A DNA stretch of 7,167 nucleotides, taken from contig DASUAS010000051.1 of assembly GCA_035763625.1 (NCBI GenBank), forward strand, positions 1 through 7,167, read 5' to 3'. A program made the translations under genes and the position numbers. Origin of the DNA: DASUAS01 sp035763625 (GTDB taxonomy: Bacteria > Actinomycetota > Acidimicrobiia > IMCC26256 > DASPTH01). The notes beneath the pieces are model-generated. The model had not been told where the DNA came from. It was given only the letters and a program-made list of their open reading frames with translations, and ran no database searches. Below, one piece after another: positions 5,091 to 7,167 of this stretch (the stretch's first letter is position 1; every line of letters starts with the position of its first letter).

Positions 5091-5954
5091 TCACGCGCGT
5101 GGAGCACGCGGTTGTAGCAGGCGGGCGCGGAGGTCGGGGCTCCGCACGAACACGGGCACATTGTCGGCGTCGAGGAACGAGGGCCGCGCCGACGATCCGC
5201 CGTCGACGACCAGCGTGTGCCCGGTCACGAACGACGCCAGGTCGGACAGCAGGTAGAGCACCGCCCCCGCGATGTCGACCGGTGCACCCCGCCGCCGCAG
5301 CGGGATCGCGAGCTGCTCCTCGATCGAGTCGACGGTGGGCGTCCCCTGCTCGCTGTGAGCGGTGCGGACCGTCCCCGGGGCGACCGCGTTCACCCGCACG
5401 CCCTGGGGCCCGAGCTCCAGGGCAGCGGTGCGCACGAATGCGAGGATCCCCGCTTTGGCCGCCGCGTACGGCGCGCCGAACGGCATCGCCTGCACACCGC
5501 TGATCGACGAGATCACCACGATGCTCCCGCCCACACCGCCGCCGACCAACCGGCGCGCGACGGCCTGCGTGGTGACGAACGCCGACTGCAGGTTGAGCTC
5601 CACCACCGCCGCGAACCGCTCGGGCGCCATGTCGACGACGGTGCGCCAGTCGGAGAAGGGCATGCCGCCCACGACGTGGACCAGCCCGCACAGCGGCGGC
5701 AACCCGTCGAGCGCACCCAGCGCGTCGTCGACCGCGGCCGCATCGGTGGCGTCGGCAACGAGCGGGACGAAGCGCGCCGCGTCGTCGCCGACGGCCCGCT
5801 CGGTGAGCACGAGCGCGTCGCGATCGACGTCGAGGCCCAGCACCGTCGCGCCGCTCCGCACGAGCAGCGTGCTCACGCCGGTGCCGATGCCGTCGCCACC
5901 GGCACCGGCGACGACGACGGTCCGGTCGGCCACTCCGAGCTCGACGCCACTCAC
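5091..5954 (-). CDS. Short-chain dehydrogenase/reductase (classical SDR)
   Basis: NAD(P)-dependent oxidoreductase of the classical SDR family, 287 residues. The nucleotide-binding start is VVVAGAGGDGIGTG (13-26), a variant of TGxxxGxG with an extra residue. LDVD (41-44) ends beta-2; an acidic Asp there usually favours NAD(H). HVVGG (93-97) takes the place of the NNAG motif. The catalytic tetrad is complete: Asn121 (LNLQSAF), Ser150 (VISSISG), Tyr163 and Lys167 (YAAAK). VAPGTVRT (191-198) and VTGHTLVVDGG (243-253) are the usual late motifs. About 34 residues follow the normal family end, ending QPRAPRA, possibly a lineage-specific tail. The GTG start at 5954 lies 1 bp after the stop of the upstream 170-residue gene and places the Rossmann motif at the normal distance. 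A longer in-frame reading to 6116 is rejected as overlap with that gene. The substrate is unknown. Confidence 0.9.
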   Translation of the reverse strand: MSGVELGVADRTVVVAGAGGDGIGTGVSTLLVRSGATVLGLDVDRDALVLTERAVGDDAARFVPLVADATDAAAVDDALGALDGLPPLCGLVHVVGGMPFSDWRTVVDMAPERFAAVVELNLQSAFVTTQAVARRLVGGGVGGSIVVISSISGVQAMPFGAPYAAAKAGILAFVRTAALELGPQGVRVNAVAPGTVRTAHSEQGTPTVDSIEEQLAIPLRRRGAPVDIAGAVLYLLSDLASFVTGHTLVVDGGSSARPSFLDADNVPVFVRSPDLRARLLQPRAPRA

Positions 5955-5955
5955 G

Positions 5956-6468
5956 TCACGAGCCCCGGACCGCCTCCGCGAGGCGCGCCACGTCGTCGGT
6001 CGCGCGCGCCACGAGGACGGGATCGACATCCGCCGCCACCGTCTCACCTCCGGCGGCGCGGAGCATCTCGGGCAGCCGCGTGCGCAGGCAGTCGAGCACC
6101 CAGGGCAGCATCTCACCGGAGGCCACCGCGTCGAAGTCGATCACGTTGTTCACGACGTCGCCGCTCGCGCCGGTGTTGTGCACGTAGTGGTAGTGGGGTT
6201 CGTCGGCGAACACGTCGAAGCGCAGGTACTCGTGGCCGTCGTCGCGCCCCCACACGTGGATCGACACGCCCTCGTCGGTGAACCCGCCGTCGGGTGAGCG
6301 CGCTTCGAGCTCGGCGAGGTACGCGGGGTCGTCGGCGTACGTCGCGCGCAACGACTCCGGGTCGAGCGCGCGGTATTCGACCCCGAGCGTGACCGCACCC
6401 GCCGGGACGCGGTGCGTCTGCCCCTCGACCGGCGGCTGGGGCGGCATGCCGTAGACCTTCCCGATCAT
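5956..6468 (-). CDS. Conserved-looking hypothetical protein (170 aa) in a catabolic-type operon
   Basis: I cannot name this family with confidence. The protein is soluble, with no signal peptide or membrane segment. A distinctive central segment runs GVSIHVWGRDDGHEYLRFDVF (67-87) and then ADEPHYHYVHN (88-98). It is rich in His and aromatic residues and could be a ligand or metal pocket, though this is only appearance. A helical C-terminal part follows, including GEMLPWVLDCLRTRLPEMLR (118-137). The start at the ATG at 6468 overlaps the TGA of a preceding hexapeptide mini-ORF as ATGA and is part of a tandem 17-bp repeat. Met8 (VYGMPPQPP) is an alternative start and would matter if the repeat is only untranslated spacer. 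The stop is 1 bp before the dehydrogenase GTG, so these two are tightly coupled. It may be a partner or auxiliary protein of the amidohydrolase and dehydrogenase. Confidence 0.78.
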   Translation of the reverse strand: MIGKVYGMPPQPPVEGQTHRVPAGAVTLGVEYRALDPESLRATYADDPAYLAELEARSPDGGFTDEGVSIHVWGRDDGHEYLRFDVFADEPHYHYVHNTGASGDVVNNVIDFDAVASGEMLPWVLDCLRTRLPEMLRAAGGETVAADVDPVLVARATDDVARLAEAVRGS

Positions 6469-6485
6469 GACGCGTTCCCGATCAT
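6465..6485 (-). CDS. Mini-ORF 2 of the reinitiation ladder, hexapeptide MIGNAS
   Basis: The ATG at 6485-6483 overlaps the TGA of mini-ORF 1 (6484-6482). Its own TGA (6467-6465) overlaps the ATG of the 170-residue gene (6468-6466), both as ATGA. It is a second copy of mini-ORF 1 with two changed residues in the middle (TA to NA, plus silent differences). Translation is inferred from the geometry only. Confidence 0.3.
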   Translation of the reverse strand: MIGNAS

Positions 6486-6502
6486 GATGCAGTGCCGATC
6501 AT
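6482..6502 (-). CDS. Mini-ORF 1 of the reinitiation ladder, hexapeptide MIGTAS
   Basis: The ATG at 6502-6500 overlaps the amidohydrolase TGA (6501-6499) as ATGA, and the frame ends at TGA 6484-6482. It is too short to have a recognised product. It would be translated if ribosomes finishing the amidohydrolase reinitiate, and so may act only as a coupling element. The peptide echoes the last residues of the amidohydrolase (QIGGIS) because both derive from the same repeat unit. Confidence 0.3.
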   Translation of the reverse strand: MIGTAS

Positions 6503-7167
6503 GAGATGCCTCCGATCTGGTCGAGTCTCGTGAACACGCGCCGGGCGGTGCCGCCGAGGAGGTCGGCCTCCACCGGCTCGGGCAATGCCAGCTCCCCGAT
6601 CTGCGCCAGCGCATGGCGGTGGCCGACGGTCGGGAAGTTGGTCGCGAACATCACCTTCGCGCGCCCCGGTCCGCGCAAGAAGTCGCGCACGGGCGCCGGC
6701 CAGTGGCGCGGCGGGTAGGCGCCGGTGCCGAGGTACACGTTGGGGAATTTCAGCGCCATGGCCACCGCTTCGTCGCACCACGGCCACCCGAGATGTGAGA
6801 GCACGAACGGCGTGTCGCGGAAGTAGAGCGCGGGCCGGTCGACCGAGATCGGGCGACCGCACTCGCTCGGCATGAGGCCGCCCGACGTCCCTGCCTGCGC
6901 GGCGACGGGAACACCAGCGTCGGCGCACGCCGCGTAGTACGGATACAGGTCGGCGTGGTCGAGCCGACGATCCCAGCTGTGGGTGTGGAGGTACGAACCG
7001 ATCACCCACGGCACGTCGAGCCGCCGACGCATCTCGCGCACGCCTCGCATCCCGCGCTCCGGATCGACGAGCGCGAGCGCCGCGAACCTTCCTGGCCATC
7101 GGGCCACGAGCTCCTCCGCTTCGTCCCACCGCGCGATGAGGTGCTCGAAGTCGTACGGATCGGCGAG
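6499..7167 (-). CDS. Amidohydrolase-2 family (TIM-barrel) protein, 5' end outside window
   Basis: Member of the amidohydrolase-related (Amidohydro_2) family. The frame is open to the window edge, giving 222 residues of what is usually about 280-350, so the N-terminal HxH metal motif is not seen. Visible are LVDPERG, WVIGSYLHTHSW, then VPVAAQAGTSGGLMPSECGRP, SHLGWPWCDEAVAMALKFPN with YLGTGAYPP, and KVMFATNFPTVGH near the end. The usual His of the HTG loop is Gln (AQAG) and the usual catalytic Asp (GSDYP/GTDWP) is Asn (ATNFP). I recall the same two changes in an actinobacterial subgroup with HIGWPW and FGTNYP motifs, so this is probably a subfamily trait. Hydrolysis or decarboxylation may therefore not be its job. 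An internal GTG at 7107 is not the likely start, since the upstream residues (LADPYDFEHLIARWDEAEEL) continue the domain. It is first of the four-gene block seen here. Confidence 0.87.
   Translation of the reverse strand, partial: LADPYDFEHLIARWDEAEELVARWPGRFAALALVDPERGMRGVREMRRRLDVPWVIGSYLHTHSWDRRLDHADLYPYYAACADAGVPVAAQAGTSGGLMPSECGRPISVDRPALYFRDTPFVLSHLGWPWCDEAVAMALKFPNVYLGTGAYPPRHWPAPVRDFLRGPGRAKVMFATNFPTVGHRHALAQIGELALPEPVEADLLGGTARRVFTRLDQIGGIS

Larger units (their letters stand above)
6461..6517 (-). repeat. Tandem 17-bp repeat of stop/start overlap (three units plus a partial fourth)
   Basis: On the plus strand CCGATCATGA occurs at 6461-6470, 6478-6487 and 6495-6504, exactly 17 bp apart. 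CCGATC recurs at 6512-6517 in the same register. On the coding strand each full unit supplies TCATGATCGG, in which TGA of the preceding frame and ATG of the next overlap as ATGA. Because 17 is one less than 18, each new ATG opens a frame that ends at the next unit's TGA. The last copy of the ladder opens the 170-residue gene, and the partial fourth copy is the 3' end of the amidohydrolase (QIGGIS). The intervening 7 bp of each unit have diverged (for example CACTGCA and GAACGCG), so the duplication is not brand new. Confidence 0.9.

Noticed and set aside
4373..5503. 376-codon plus-strand frame starting with an ATGA overlap at the end of the beta-repeat gene
   Set aside because: Most of it is antisense to the SnoaL-like and dehydrogenase genes and is Arg/Ala-rich; only its ATG is considered as an alternative start for the short acidic tail.
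6499..7167. Gln and Asn at catalytic positions as evidence that the amidohydrolase is degenerate
   Set aside because: The same replacements are remembered from a whole actinobacterial subgroup, so they look like a subfamily feature and not decay.
1..7167. tRNA, rRNA, CRISPR, IS or phage elements
   Set aside because: None seen: no cloverleaf-like conserved arms, no regularly spaced 25-40 bp repeats, no transposase, integrase or terminal inverted repeats.

Overview
The window is very GC-rich with strong G/C preference at third codon positions, many GTG starts and tightly packed short-spaced genes. Together with a CysO/CysM pair closely resembling the Mycobacterium tuberculosis one, this points to an actinobacterium (Actinomycetota). 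An Acidimicrobiia-like or other uncultured lineage is possible but is only an impression. I see no rRNA, tRNA, CRISPR array, insertion sequence or phage gene.

Region 1 (1-3105, minus strand) reads, in transcription order: a one-domain cupin, a CysO-type sulfur-carrier protein ending in Gly-Gly, a CysM-type O-phosphoserine sulfhydrylase, a Sua5/TsaC tRNA threonylcarbamoyladenosine synthase, and the N-terminal part of glutamate racemase MurI, cut by the window edge. The last three are almost fused by overlaps or 2-bp gaps. CysO and CysM should form a protein-thiocarboxylate cysteine pathway. Sua5 and MurI look like housekeeping passengers (tRNA modification, D-glutamate for peptidoglycan).

Region 2 (3111-4521) is less orderly. 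On the minus strand are a short RadC/JAB-like protein without the JAMM metal ligands and a small unrecognised gene whose coding signal changes frame. Divergently, on the plus strand, is a small beta-repeat protein of unknown function, followed by a coding-like acidic tail that is out of frame with it. A 163-bp divergent intergenic region holds inverted and direct repeats.

Region 3 (4529-7167, minus strand) is a compact four-gene unit: an amidohydrolase-2 family protein (start outside the window), a 170-residue protein I cannot assign, a short-chain dehydrogenase/reductase and a SnoaL/NTF2-like protein. The composition suggests a catabolic or modifying pathway of unknown substrate.

The most unusual structure is the junction between the amidohydrolase and the 170-residue gene. 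A 17-bp unit is tandemly repeated so that stop and start overlap as ATGA three times in a row, creating two hexapeptide mini-ORFs (MIGTAS, MIGNAS) between the two genes. This looks like a translational-reinitiation ladder that any number of 17-bp units would preserve.
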